Positions 8,391 through 15,447 are shown, counted from the stretch's first letter. The stretch is 34,369 bases of DNA from Nocardiopsis sp. JB363 (GCF_900143625.1 NZ_FRFF01000010.1:1-34369); one strand, 5' to 3'. Made by a program: numbers and translations. The notes: generated from the sequence alone by a model not told the origin.

Positions 8391-8942
8391 ATGGACGAAC
8401 ACCACCACGACGACGATGACGGCGAGGACCAGGAGCTGCCCGACCTCGACCCACAGGGGCGGCCCTACATCGGCACGCCCCGCATCACCCAGACCACCCG
8501 CACCCGTCTGGTGAGTCGCACCTGTGCCTGGTGCGGCGACCCGGTCCCCTACTCAGGGAAGGGCCGGCCTCCCACGTACTGTTCCCCGGCGCACCGCACC
8601 CGGGCCTGGGAGGTGCGCACGGCCCTGACCCGCCAGGACCGTGACCGGCAGACAGGGGCAGCGCGCGGAGAGGAAGAACCGGTGCGCGAGGTGATCCGGG
8701 AGGTGCGCACCCGCACAACGACCCGCTCGGCCCGCATCGAGGTACCGGTCCCCGGACGGGTGAAGCAGGTTGTGGTCGAACGCCCCGCGAGACCGGAGAA
8801 GGCGTGGGAGGTGTGCGCGGTGCTGAGTCAGGCACAGATGGCGATTCGGGAGGGGCTGATCGCTGAACACGACTACGACCGGTTGTCGTTCGCGGCGCAC
8901 GCGCTGATCAGAGCGATCGAAGAACAGCAACAGCAGGGGTAG
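8391..8942 (+). CDS. Zinc-binding protein with CxxC...CxxxH, 183 aa
   Basis: The ATG at 8391 opens MDEHHHDDDDGEDQELPDL, a His/Asp-rich start. Residues 45-75 carry the likely zinc-binding unit CAWCGDPVPYSGKGRPPTYC followed by SPAHRTRAWE, a pattern common in small actinobacterial DNA-associated proteins. The middle is rich in Arg, Glu and Thr, and the C-terminal 50 residues form amphipathic helices ending in Gln repeats. The gene is divergent from traA and shares the dyad-rich region with it, so it may be a regulator or an accessory oriT-binding protein. That role is inferred from position and the zinc motif only. No recognisable RBS precedes the ATG closely; leaderless or weak initiation is possible. 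Confidence 0.75.
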   Translation: MDEHHHDDDDGEDQELPDLDPQGRPYIGTPRITQTTRTRLVSRTCAWCGDPVPYSGKGRPPTYCSPAHRTRAWEVRTALTRQDRDRQTGAARGEEEPVREVIREVRTRTTTRSARIEVPVPGRVKQVVVERPARPEKAWEVCAVLSQAQMAIREGLIAEHDYDRLSFAAHALIRAIEEQQQQG

Positions 8943-9387
8943 TTACGTCACGGACGAATCCATGGTCACGGGTCGTGCCTCGGTTTGATGGGTGGCTTCG
9001 ATTGGTGGGTTCTGGCTGCTCGTGTCGATGGGTACCTGGGTGCGTTGCTCTGGTTTGACCTTGGATGTGTGGGCTCGTACTGAGTCGTGGTGCTCTGAAC
9101 TTCGGTTCCTGGGGTGTGGGTTGTTCAGAAGTGGAGATGTCGGCGGCCGGCAAACGTCGGCAACAGGCTCCTACCTGGGCAAGCGCCAAAGGCTACGGGG
9201 CGTGAGTCAAGTCCGGTGTCTACCGTCGGGTCCACTGTCGGGACTAGCGTCGGGTCAAGCGTGGGGTCTAGTGCCAGGTCAACCTTGCGGGGGTCGAACA
9301 CGCACGGTGAGAACCATGCCAGGCGAACCGCCCACCGGTTCTTCGAACCGCCGGCGGACGTCGCCGCCTGGTGGCAGGCTCATTCCT
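8943..9387. other. G/T-rich non-coding stretch with 12-bp tandem repeats
   Basis: This is 445 bp with no supported gene. From about 8960 to 9130 the plus strand is strongly enriched in G and T, unlike the flanking codon-structured DNA. It ends in an array of 12-bp tandem repeats (9210-9281). ORFs in this stretch lack typical codon bias and good starts. It may be a cis-acting locus such as an origin, clt-like transfer site or centromere. Confidence 0.55.
9210..9281. repeat. Six imperfect 12-bp tandem repeats
   Basis: Units: AGTCCGGTGTCT, ACCGTCGGGTCC, ACTGTCGGGACT, AGCGTCGGGTCA, AGCGTGGGGTCT, AGTGCCAGGTCA. The approximate consensus is AGYGTCGGGTCW. They sit about 105 bp upstream of the gene at 9388. 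The core GTCGGGTC (GACCCGAC on the other strand) is reminiscent of the 8-bp GACCCGGA repeats bound by Streptomyces TraB at clt, but it is not identical. Confidence 0.75.
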
Positions 9388-9918
9388 ATGAGCGAGACAC
9401 AGACCCCCTCTCCGACCACGGCGACCGTGCGCCTGGTCGGTGGTCCCGACGACTGGCGCGGCCAGGCCCTCACCCACCTGAGTCCCGAGGAACTGAACGC
9501 CCCCCGCGAGGCCCTGGGCGCCTACCTGGTCAGCACCTGTGTGCCGCCCGGCCACCCTGACCCGGCCGCTCGTGCGGTGTACGAACCCGACACAGAGCCC
9601 GCACCCGCCCACGTGTGGTTCTTCCGCGGCTGGGTGCCGTCCGGCCCTGCGGACGCGGAGCTGCGCACCGCCGATCACCACCAGGCCGTCGACGTCACCC
9701 TCGACACCGACGGGCTCCCGACCGAGTGGGTCGAGGACAGCGGCACACGCCACCGCGTCGACCAGGGACTCGCCCACTGGCAGAGCACCGGAGAGGACCA
9801 GCTGGCACCGGACGTGTGGCACGTCCGCTCGAACGGCATGGACTGGGAGCTGCGCCACGACGTCGCGGACATGTGGGAAGCCGGCCGCCTTCCTGCCACG
9901 GAAGGGGGCCTGGAATGA
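9388..9918 (+). CDS. Hypothetical acidic protein, 176 aa
   Basis: I chose the ATG at 9388 (MSETQTPSPTTATVRLVGG); the upstream extension runs through the tandem repeats and lacks coding character. The protein is soluble, acidic and rich in Trp, His and Asp. It has the pattern TVRLVGGPDDWRGQ, VYEPDTEPAPAHVWFFRGWVPSGPAD and a C-terminal ELRHDVADMWEAGRLPATEGG. No family was recognised. The stop overlaps the start of the next gene (membrane protein) by ATGA, so the two are translationally coupled and probably work together. Confidence 0.72.
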   Translation: MSETQTPSPTTATVRLVGGPDDWRGQALTHLSPEELNAPREALGAYLVSTCVPPGHPDPAARAVYEPDTEPAPAHVWFFRGWVPSGPADAELRTADHHQAVDVTLDTDGLPTEWVEDSGTRHRVDQGLAHWQSTGEDQLAPDVWHVRSNGMDWELRHDVADMWEAGRLPATEGGLE

Positions 9919-10277
9919 GGTTCAGCGATCTTGGGCGTGGCGTGCTGCTCGCGTTCGTCTCCCTCACGGCCGTGGCATGGTCGGCCTACAACCTGGTGCC
10001 CTACTACGGCATCGTGCACGGTCTGGCGTATCAGGTCCTGTTGCTGACCACCATCGCGATGCTGTGGTTCAGCCCTCGGATGCCTCGGGCCGGCTTGGTG
10101 ACGATCGCTCTGCTCATCCTGGCCGCCATGGCGATCGGCGCCTGGGAGGCGATCGGCGCTCGTGGTATCACCGGCGCGGGCCTGCTGTTCTCTGTTGCTC
10201 TGATCCCGTTGTTCTTTATGCCGTTGCTGTACACGGCCTTGGAGTCGAGGAAAGACACCACCGAGAAGCCAGCCTAA
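9915..10277 (+). CDS. Small membrane protein, 120 aa
   Basis: The ATG at 9915 overlaps the upstream TGA. Four hydrophobic segments are visible: GVLLAFVSLTAVAWSAYNLV, VHGLAYQVLLLTTIAMLWF, LVTIALLILAAMAIGAWEAI and AGLLFSVALIPLFFMPLLYT. A short charged tail follows (ESRKDTTEKPA). It is an integral membrane protein of unknown role. Small polytopic proteins of this kind often accompany spread (Spd) functions on actinobacterial plasmids, but no specific similarity is claimed. It ends at a bidirectional terminator facing another membrane protein gene. Confidence 0.75.
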   Translation: MRFSDLGRGVLLAFVSLTAVAWSAYNLVPYYGIVHGLAYQVLLLTTIAMLWFSPRMPRAGLVTIALLILAAMAIGAWEAIGARGITGAGLLFSVALIPLFFMPLLYTALESRKDTTEKPA

Positions 10278-10292
10278 GTCTGTACCCCAGGA

Positions 10293-10332
10293 CGAGGTTG
10301 GCCCCACACCGTGCGGTGTGGGGCCAACCTCG
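10293..10332. terminator. Bidirectional terminator, perfect 18-bp arms
   Basis: CGAGGTTGGCCCCACACC (10293-10310) pairs with 10315-10332 around a GTGC loop, between the convergent genes ending at 10277 and 10342. Confidence 0.85.
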
Positions 10333-10341
10333 AACGAGGGG

Positions 10342-10977
10342 TTACTCGCCGCCGGCTTTCTTCCCCTTGGCGGCCAGGATCTTGCGGTACTGGCGCGGGA
10401 TCTCCCCGGTCATGTAGATCGCGGTGAACCCGACCATCAGACACACGAGCTGAGTGATCGCGACGAAGACCCAGCCGATCCACCCAAGCGCTGCCAGCCC
10501 ACAAAGCACGAGAACGGGTGCCAGTAGCAGAGTCCAAGCCGCGATCGTCGGCAAGCCCGCAGCTTCCCTTTGCCACCTGGACCGAGCGTGCCACGCCAGA
10601 GCACCGATGAACGAGACCGTGTAGACCAACCCCAGCACGTGGCCGACCCAGCCGGGACCGCCCTGGTCGGTCACGATGCTCACGGCAATCAGCCACAGCA
10701 TCGCCGCGCTCGTCAACGGCAGCAGCGTCGTGCCCATGGTGAGCCGAATCAAGGAGCGGCGAACCTGTTCAGGCTCCTGCTGTAGCTGGTACTTGCGCAC
10801 GGCCCGCATAGCACGGGTGTACCGCGAGACCTGACGATCTTCTGCAGCCTCCTCCGTATGAAGGCGGCGGAGTCGGGCCAGCTCTACCTCGCGTTTCTCA
10901 CGCCTAAGGCGGTTCTCCTCCTCGATGTCTCTGGCCAGTTCGTCGGCATCCCGGTAGCGATCCTCCGCATTGCTCAC
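10342..10977 (-). CDS. Membrane protein with N-terminal coiled coil, 211 aa
   Basis: The GTG at 10977 is preceded by AAGGAG seven bases upstream. Residues 1-75 are highly charged and helical (DADELARDIEEENRLRREKR), probably a cytoplasmic coiled coil. Four hydrophobic segments follow: LTMGTTLLPLTSAAMLWLIA, VGHVLGLVYTVSFIGALAWH, TIAAWTLLLAPVLVLCGLAA and WIGWVFVAITQLVCLMVGFT. A basic tail ends the protein. The function is unknown. It is the rightmost gene reading leftward next to the partition locus, and its promoter region contains the 42-bp partition-type palindrome (11039-11080), so it may be controlled by the partition repressor. Confidence 0.75.
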   Translation of the reverse strand: MSNAEDRYRDADELARDIEEENRLRREKREVELARLRRLHTEEAAEDRQVSRYTRAMRAVRKYQLQQEPEQVRRSLIRLTMGTTLLPLTSAAMLWLIAVSIVTDQGGPGWVGHVLGLVYTVSFIGALAWHARSRWQREAAGLPTIAAWTLLLAPVLVLCGLAALGWIGWVFVAITQLVCLMVGFTAIYMTGEIPRQYRKILAAKGKKAGGE

Positions 10978-11038
10978 GCCATCTCCTTGGGGGTTTTCAC
11001 TGATCAGATGGTGACGTTGCTACGTTTCCTCAACACGT

Positions 11039-11080
11039 ACACCGGCATACACGCGTACCGGTACGCGTGTATGCCGGTGT
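11039..11080. repeat. 42-bp perfect palindrome, candidate partition site
   Basis: The left half (11039-11059, ACACCGGCATACACGCGTACC then continuing) is an exact inverted copy of the right half, with no loop and a central ACCGGT. It shares the words ACACCGG, ACGCGT and CCGGTAC with the boxes at 11371-11440 and 12284-12367. Its position, just after the RHH gene and in front of the 10977 gene, fits a centromere or operator. Confidence 0.8.
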
Positions 11081-11085
11081 GCCGG

Positions 11086-11571
11086 TCAGCGGGCACGGCC
11101 GCGGCGCCCCGCCTTTCCTGTTTGGGGTGATGGGGCCTCGTTCAGGGCGTGGATGATCTGCTTCGGTGACATCTGCTCACGGAGCTGTTCCAGGGCCAGG
11201 CGCACCACGGCACTGGAGACGTTCTCCTTACGGTCGGCCATCCCCGCGGCCCGGACCTTCCACATCCAGTCCATGAGGTCCTCGGTCAGGTAGGCCTCGA
11301 TCGAGGGCGGCCGGGTTCGCTTGACGGGCTCGCTCGCCTTCGTGGCCGTGCTCTCCTGGGGTGCCGGGGTGTCGGTAGACGCGTGTACCGGTACATCGGT
11401 ATACCCGGATGCCGGTGTACCGGCCTGCGGGTGTGCCGGTGCCGCTGTGCTCTGAATGGGCTTGGTGAGCTTGGGCCGGCGGGGCTCGGGGGTGATCTCT
11501 CCCCTCCGGTTCCCACCGCGTGCCCGCCGGCGGGCCTGGGCTTCGGCTTCCAGGTCGTCCAGTCCGTCCAT
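11086..11571 (-). CDS. Ribbon-helix-helix-like partition partner of ParA, 161 aa
   Basis: The ATG at 11571 shares one base with the ParA stop (TGATG), a tightly coupled pair as in parA/parB-type operons. The N-terminal half is basic and disordered (RRRARGGNRRGEITPEPRR). Residues 45-80 are a Pro/Thr/Ala repeat whose DNA carries the partition-type boxes. The C-terminal 65 residues (SIEAYLTEDLMDWMWKVRAA, then ENVSSAVVRLALEQLREQMS) look like a short strand followed by two helices, compatible with an RHH dimer that binds DNA and represses the operon, like ParG or Omega. It is not a canonical HTH ParB. Function is inferred mainly from operon position. Confidence 0.72.
   Translation of the reverse strand: MDGLDDLEAEAQARRRARGGNRRGEITPEPRRPKLTKPIQSTAAPAHPQAGTPASGYTDVPVHASTDTPAPQESTATKASEPVKRTRPPSIEAYLTEDLMDWMWKVRAAGMADRKENVSSAVVRLALEQLREQMSPKQIIHALNEAPSPQTGKAGRRGRAR
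11371..11440. repeat. Partition-type boxes inside the RHH gene
   Basis: The segment contains GCGTGTACCGGTACA (11381-11395), TGCCGGTGTACCGGC (11410-11424) and GTGTGCCGGTG (11431-11441), the same words seen in the palindrome at 11039 and in the parA promoter. They are translated into the Pro/Thr linker of the RHH protein. Confidence 0.7.
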
Positions 11572-12272
11572 CAGGCCGCCCCCACCACACGCTCGATCTC
11601 CGCCACGAAGGGTTCGGCCCGCACCGCGATCGGCTCCGAGGAGACCGCCCTGCGCAGAGTGCGGGTCTCCAGCCAGGTGTACTCGTGCACCATCGGGCCG
11701 ACCTGTGCGCCGGCCTCGCTGGTGATCTTGCGCAGCCACTGGATGTAGCGGCTCTTGGGCACCCCCGAGATCTGGTTCGGGATGATCAGCAGGGGGTAGT
11801 CGGGGACCTGCTCCAGCATCCCTTCGAGGGCCTCCATTGGCTTCTCCTCGAACAGCGCGGGGACCAGGACGCGGTCGGCGGCCGCCATAGCTCCGAGTGT
11901 GGAGGGGGTCGATCCGCCGGGGTGGGTGTCGACCACCAGGTCGCGGTCCCATTCGGTGGCCCACTTCTCCAGTAGGTCGGCCATGGTCTCGGCCTCGGGT
12001 TGGACCATGGCGAAGTCCTCGTGTCCTGGCAGCAGGTCGGGTTTGGATTCGCCCCCGGGGATCCACTTGGGGGTCTTACCGGTCTCCAGTGCCGAGAGCA
12101 GGGGGGAGCGCATCCGGCGCTCGGTGCGGTAGCCCCAGGCCCGGGTGGAGCTACCCCGGTCCCAGTCAAGGTCCACCAGGACCGCGCCCATTTGGTAGGC
12201 GACTTCGTAGGCCAGGGTGGTCTTGCCGACCCCGCCCTTCCATGACGCCACGGTGATGATTCGTCTACTCAT
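11571..12272 (-). CDS. parA: ParA-family partition ATPase, 233 aa
   Basis: MSRRIITVASWKGGVGKTTL carries the deviant Walker A (KGGVGKTT, residues 11-18) typical of ParA/MinD ATPases. Further motifs are VLVDLDWDRGSS (A' type Asp), DRDLVVDTHPGGST (Walker B region) and LLIIPNQISG. The 233-aa length and absence of an N-terminal HTH put it with the small type Ib ParAs, which bind nucleoid DNA and move plasmid copies but leave repression to the small partner. I chose the ATG at 12272. No Shine-Dalgarno is seen before it, and the partition-type boxes begin 12 bases upstream, so the transcript may be leaderless and autoregulated. It overlaps the partner gene by one base. Confidence 0.9.
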   Translation of the reverse strand: MSRRIITVASWKGGVGKTTLAYEVAYQMGAVLVDLDWDRGSSTRAWGYRTERRMRSPLLSALETGKTPKWIPGGESKPDLLPGHEDFAMVQPEAETMADLLEKWATEWDRDLVVDTHPGGSTPSTLGAMAAADRVLVPALFEEKPMEALEGMLEQVPDYPLLIIPNQISGVPKSRYIQWLRKITSEAGAQVGPMVHEYTWLETRTLRRAVSSEPIAVRAEPFVAEIERVVGAA

Positions 12273-12283
12273 GGACGCCAGTA

Positions 12284-12367
12284 TTCCGGTATACCGGCAC
12301 ACAGGGAAGTCGGTACACGCGTGTGCCGGTGTACCGGTACACGCGTTCACCGGTACACCGGCATGTG
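12284..12367. promoter_or_regulatory. Partition-type box array in the parA / 12420 divergent promoter
   Basis: Within 85 bp there are CCGGTATACCGG (12286-12297, perfect palindrome), CGGTACACGCGTGTGCCG (12311-12328, one mismatch), GTGTACCGGTACAC (12329-12342, perfect) and CACCGGTACACCGGCATG (12349-12366). The array sits between parA and the divergent gene at 12420, as expected for an autoregulatory operator and/or centromere. Confidence 0.75.
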
Positions 12368-12419
12368 TCTTACCTGGAGATTCCAGCGAATACCGGATCC
12401 CTGGTGGAGGATGGTCTCC

Positions 12420-12656
12420 ATGAAGACCAGGACCGCCTCCAGCGGCCAGGACCACGACGACCTGGCCGCCGAACCCACGGCACGACGGCGCTCCCGGCCT
12501 CTGCCCGGGGTGTCCGCTGCCCTGTCCCGCACCCCGCACGGGGCGGGCCTGGCGCACTGGGGAGGACCGGCCCCCGGAGGCGAGACCCAGGAGTCGACCG
12601 GCCTGGTGGACGTGGCCGGTACCGGCAGGCCGGGACGGCTCCCCGCCACCGACTGA
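12420..12656 (+). CDS. Small basic hypothetical protein, 78 aa
   Basis: The ATG at 12420 is preceded by GGAGG at 12406-12410 with good spacing; an ATG at 12411 is too close to it. The protein (MKTRTASSGQDHDDLAAEPT...) is rich in Arg, Pro, Gly and Ser, probably disordered, with no recognised motif. It is divergent from parA and shares its box array, and it ends just before a strong bidirectional terminator. Those two points support a real gene although the protein sequence alone is not convincing. Confidence 0.55.
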   Translation: MKTRTASSGQDHDDLAAEPTARRRSRPLPGVSAALSRTPHGAGLAHWGGPAPGGETQESTGLVDVAGTGRPGRLPATD

Positions 12657-12665
12657 CCCCGGACA

Positions 12666-12709
12666 CGACGAAGCCCCCACACCCCGAGCGGGGTGTGGGG
12701 GCTTCGTCG
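12666..12709. terminator. Bidirectional terminator, perfect 20-bp arms
   Basis: CGACGAAGCCCCCACACCCC (12666-12685) pairs with 12690-12709 around a GAGC loop. It lies between the convergent ends at 12656 and 12722. Confidence 0.9.
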
Positions 12710-12721
12710 GTTCCCGGGTTG

Positions 12722-13426
12722 CTACAGGCGTGCCCACGTCTGTAGGTCCTGTTCAGCAGGCGGGTACCAGGCCCGCACGATCTGAGCGCTCACCTCCTGG
12801 AACAGCTCTTCCATCTCGGAGGTGAGGATGCGGTCGACCTTGTCGTCTCGCTCCGGACGCACGGTGGACGGCAATGCCACCAGCAGGCCGTGCAGCCGCT
12901 CCCGGTCGGGGTCGTGTCCGGTGAGTCCGAGCACGGCCAGGATCCGGTCCAGGGCGTGCAGCGGTTCCAGGTGCCCGACTTCCTGACCGGCCCGGTCCAT
13001 CTCGGCCGCGAACAGGGGCGCCAGGTCCTCCAGGACACCCGCGAGTTCGTTGTGAGGGTCGGTCTGGATCTGGGAGACCAGACCGGTGGCCCGGCGCAGA
13101 ACCTCGATGTCGGCGCTGTCCATCCGGGCGGGGTGCAGTGGCGTGTACTCGTAGCGGCCATCGGGGGCGAACATCCGGTCGCCGTACCGGCGCGGATGCC
13201 CGTCCTCCGCCGCCATCTGCTCGATGGACTCGTCGACCTCCAGGGGCGCGACCACGTCGAACAGCCGCCCCAGCGGGGATACGAGGTCGGCGGCTTCCAT
13301 TCCCAGCAGGTCGTCGATCTGTGCTTCGTCCAGGGCTCGGGCCCAGACTTCCAGGGCGGCCACGGTGCGGGTCAGGTCACCGTCCAGGTCGGGAACGAGA
13401 ACAGGAACGGTAGTGGTGTCGGTCAT
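12722..13426 (-). CDS. Hypothetical acidic protein, 234 aa, third gene of a coupled trio
   Basis: The ATG at 13426 overlaps the upstream stop by ATGA. The protein is acidic and mostly helical (TRTVAALEVWARALDEAQID, LATSEMEELFQEVSAQIVRA-like segments), with no transmembrane segment, Cys cluster or recognised catalytic motif. It has a short aromatic stretch, FAPDGRYEYTPLHPARMDSA. It is expressed with the 150-aa and HTH-containing 324-aa proteins behind two strong operators at 14864-14904, so it belongs to a regulated accessory module of unknown purpose. Confidence 0.78.
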   Translation of the reverse strand: MTDTTTVPVLVPDLDGDLTRTVAALEVWARALDEAQIDDLLGMEAADLVSPLGRLFDVVAPLEVDESIEQMAAEDGHPRRYGDRMFAPDGRYEYTPLHPARMDSADIEVLRRATGLVSQIQTDPHNELAGVLEDLAPLFAAEMDRAGQEVGHLEPLHALDRILAVLGLTGHDPDRERLHGLLVALPSTVRPERDDKVDRILTSEMEELFQEVSAQIVRAWYPPAEQDLQTWARL

Positions 13427-13875
13427 GGGGTCTGCTCCTCTGCCGCCTCGATGGTGGACACGTTCTCGATCAGGAACCTGACCGCTTCGCGGCCGTCCGT
13501 GGTGTGGCTCAGGGTCAGGTGGCGGTCCTCGTGCACCCACCCCACGGTCCCCGTGACCGGGGCCGGCTCGGTGTGCGTGATCTTTTCGGCCGGGGTCACC
13601 GTGGCGCGTTTGCCGTACAGGAGCCGGGCGGCGGCCGCGATCTCGTCGAGACGGTGTCGGGGCCGGCCTCCCGGCATGTACGGCAACGGTGTGCCGTCGG
13701 TGTCGACCTCGGGGTGGTCCTTGAGCGAGGCCAACACCTCGATCCGCTCGTCCCGGTCGCTCAGGCCGTGGTCCTCGTGGAGCACCCGGTGCGCGGTCAC
13801 CGCGGTGACCCGCACGCCGTCCACGAACAGGCGCTCGCCGTCGCTGGCCACGTAGCGCTTCGTCATGGGTGTCAT
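13423..13875 (-). CDS. Hypothetical protein, 150 aa, second gene of the trio
   Basis: The ATG at 13875 overlaps the upstream TGA by ATGA; a second ATG (MTKRY) lies three codons in. The protein looks like small beta-rich modules: KRYVASDGERLFVDGVRVTA, then a charged helix, a linker DTDGTPLPYMPGGRPRHRLD, and a strand-rich C-terminus (VGWVHEDRHLTLSHTTDGRE) ending in a helix. No family was recognised. The tight coupling on both sides suggests stoichiometric production with its neighbours. Confidence 0.78.
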   Translation of the reverse strand: MTPMTKRYVASDGERLFVDGVRVTAVTAHRVLHEDHGLSDRDERIEVLASLKDHPEVDTDGTPLPYMPGGRPRHRLDEIAAAARLLYGKRATVTPAEKITHTEPAPVTGTVGWVHEDRHLTLSHTTDGREAVRFLIENVSTIEAAEEQTP

Positions 13876-14846
13876 GCCGTTTCCTCGATGTCGGTGTAGA
13901 GGGCCTTGCCGGCAGCTTCGCCCAGCAGCTCCAGGGCGTAGACGATGTCGGCGTACACGGCCGGGTCGGTGACCAGGCGGCCGTCGATGAGCACGTGGTC
14001 GGTCATGGGCTGGGATGCGGATCCCTGCATGGCCACGGTGAACGCGCTGGGCTCGTCCTCGAAGTCGGCGGCGTCGACGGTGAGCTCGTAGGGGGTCAGG
14101 TCGAAGGAGTCGGCGCGCAGCTTGCTGGACTCGGCTGCCAGGGCCTCCAGCCCGAGTTCGGTGGCGTGGTGGTGGCGCAGAGACTGGGCAGCCGCCTCCA
14201 GCTTGGACACGGCGTCGGCGGCCTCGGCCGGGTTGGCAGGCGCGACCAGGCGGCGCAGCCCCAGAGCCGTCTGCCAGATGGCCAGGACCGCGGGATCCGG
14301 CTCGCTGTCGTGGGCCAGGTGCGGTCCGACCACCGCGTCGATCTGGTCCAGGGCGGGCAGGATCGCCGACAACGCGGCTGGGCCGGACACCGAAGTGTGC
14401 TCGCGGCGGTCCAGGTCCAGGTGCTTCCAGCGCTCCCAGGCGCTCTGGCGGCTGATCCCCATGGCCGCGCCGATCTTCTCCCAGGGCACCGAGCGCAGCC
14501 GAAGCGTCTGCACTTCGCTGTCCAGGGCTGCGTCGGTCAGGGACCGTTGGGAGGCCAGGTTGTGCAGGCGCAGCTCCGGCAGTGCCGAGTGCACGTGGTC
14601 CTGCCAGGCCCGACCGAGGAACTGCTCGACCTGCTTGGGTGCGCTGCCGTGTTCGGAGGGGTAGTCGGTGCGGAGGAAGGTGTCCATTCCGCTCCAGCCG
14701 CAGTCACATCCGGCCCGCCAGCCGGTGACGCGCTCGGAGACCTGGTCGGTCCACTTGCTGGTGGCGGTGTCGTCGTCCAGGACCATCACGGTGAAGCCGT
14801 TGTGTTCGTTGGCGGGGTCGTAGGTGGTGGCCAGAGTCCAGCCCAT
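13872..14846 (-). CDS. HTH-containing protein with N-terminal CxCGW motif, 324 aa
   Basis: The start at 14846 has GGAGG upstream (minus-strand TTGGAGGCCC). Residues 42-53 read GWRAGCDCGWSG, a CxCGW element also found in the 41-aa protein at 28963. A helix-turn-helix follows at about 113-141 (EVQTLRLRSVPWEKIGAAMG then ISRQSAWERWKHL), like the HTH of sigma-70 region 4-type or MarR-like small regulators. The central part is a helical Ala/Leu-rich domain and the C-terminus has VLIDGRLVTDPAVYADIVYA. It heads the operon whose promoter has two GTCAGG-N4-CCTGAC dyads, so it could be the autoregulator, although this is untested. Confidence 0.78.
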   Translation of the reverse strand: MGWTLATTYDPANEHNGFTVMVLDDDTATSKWTDQVSERVTGWRAGCDCGWSGMDTFLRTDYPSEHGSAPKQVEQFLGRAWQDHVHSALPELRLHNLASQRSLTDAALDSEVQTLRLRSVPWEKIGAAMGISRQSAWERWKHLDLDRREHTSVSGPAALSAILPALDQIDAVVGPHLAHDSEPDPAVLAIWQTALGLRRLVAPANPAEAADAVSKLEAAAQSLRHHHATELGLEALAAESSKLRADSFDLTPYELTVDAADFEDEPSAFTVAMQGSASQPMTDHVLIDGRLVTDPAVYADIVYALELLGEAAGKALYTDIEETA

Positions 14847-14863
14847 GGAGGGCCTCCAATCGC

Positions 14864-14904
14864 GTCAGGTTTTCCTGACAAGCATCATGTCAGGATTTCC
14901 TGAC
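14864..14904. promoter_or_regulatory. Two GTCAGG-N4-CCTGAC operators
   Basis: GTCAGG-TTTT-CCTGAC (14864-14879) and GTCAGG-ATTT-CCTGAC (14889-14904) have identical arms and are centred 25 bp apart, just upstream of the RBS for the 324-aa gene. Two identical 16-bp dyads in a row are a strong operator signature. A possible -10 (CATGAT on the minus strand) lies between them. Confidence 0.82.
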
Positions 14905-15014
14905 GCGCGGGAGGGTTTTCGGGGAAGTCTCGCCCCAGAGCAAGGTTCCTGACCCCCGATAAGTCAATGTTCTCGGAAGCGAGACGCATCGTCTCGCCAG
15001 TAGGGCACAGAAAA

Positions 15015-15041
15015 GCCCCCGCCGGATGAACCGGCGGGGGC
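15015..15041. terminator. GC-rich hairpin with A/T tract
   Basis: GCCCCCGCCGG (15015-15025), loop ATGAA, CCGGCGGGGGC (15031-15041). On the minus strand it is followed by CTTTTCTG, an intrinsic terminator form. Confidence 0.75.
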
Positions 15042-15179
15042 GGTGTCAGGCGTAGCCGTCCGGGTCGCGGGAAGCCCGTGGTCCCACTATGCCCCTGACG
15101 ACCACGCAGAGTGATTACACGGGGCGGGCAGAGGCGAATACCGACTACTCGATCACCGGCCTCCACCAGAATCGCCCCC

Positions 15180-15210
15180 GCTTCGGGGCCGTCGCTGACG
15201 GCCCCGAAGC
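15180..15210. terminator. Hairpin with 14-bp arms
   Basis: GCTTCGGGGCCGTC (15180-15193), loop GCT, and its exact inverse at 15197-15210. Confidence 0.7.
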
Positions 15211-15227
15211 TACCCACGGGTTACTTG
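15206..15227. repeat. 22-bp direct repeat, copy 1
   Basis: GAAGCTACCCACGGGTTACT plus TG. It differs from the copy at 15448-15469 by one base (C/T). Confidence 0.75.
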
Positions 15228-15317
15228 GCACCTGGTGACACGCTCCTTACCGACACCCCACGAAGCCCGGGGGTCGAGGAGGATTGCTACAGGATTTAGC
15301 GGTAGACCCTCACGGGC

Positions 15318-15388
15318 TCACCGGTCAGTGGTGAGCGCCTCCAGCGCGCGGGTCTTGTCCGCCTCGCTGGGCAGGGCATAGCGGCGGG
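15318..15388 (-). pseudogene. Possible 3' remnant of a lost gene
   Basis: Reading leftward, an open frame ends RRYALPSEADKTRALEALTT-D-R before a TGA at 15320-15318. The composition (basic, helical, ALEAL) looks like the C-terminus of a real protein, and it is cut off upstream by the hairpin at 15391-15417. The family cannot be named from 22 residues. It may be chance. Confidence 0.35.
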
Positions 15389-15390
15389 AG

Positions 15391-15417
15391 CCCCCACAAC
15401 CGATGGTTGTGGGGGCT
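15391..15417. terminator. Hairpin with core CAACCGATGGTTG
   Basis: GCCCCCACAACC (15391-15402), loop GAT (15403-15405), GGTTGTGGGGGC (15406-15417), then TTCGTCG. It shares the core CAACC-GAT-GGTTG with the hairpin at 15997-16027. Confidence 0.78.
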
Positions 15418-15447
15418 TCGTCGTGGGGTCATTTTTGGACCGCCCGC

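Noticed and set aside
8908..9189. 93-aa minus-strand ORF in the G/T-rich stretch
   Set aside because: No ribosome site or motif; the open frame follows from base skew (few stop codons on the C/A-rich strand).
12460..12660. CRISPR or IS element near the par locus
   Set aside because: The repeats are palindromic boxes of varied spacing, not direct repeats with spacers, and there is no transposase or terminal inverted repeat.
14885..15217. 110-aa minus-strand ORF upstream of the 324-aa gene
   Set aside because: It would read through the strong hairpins and both operators. There is no good start site and no motif.
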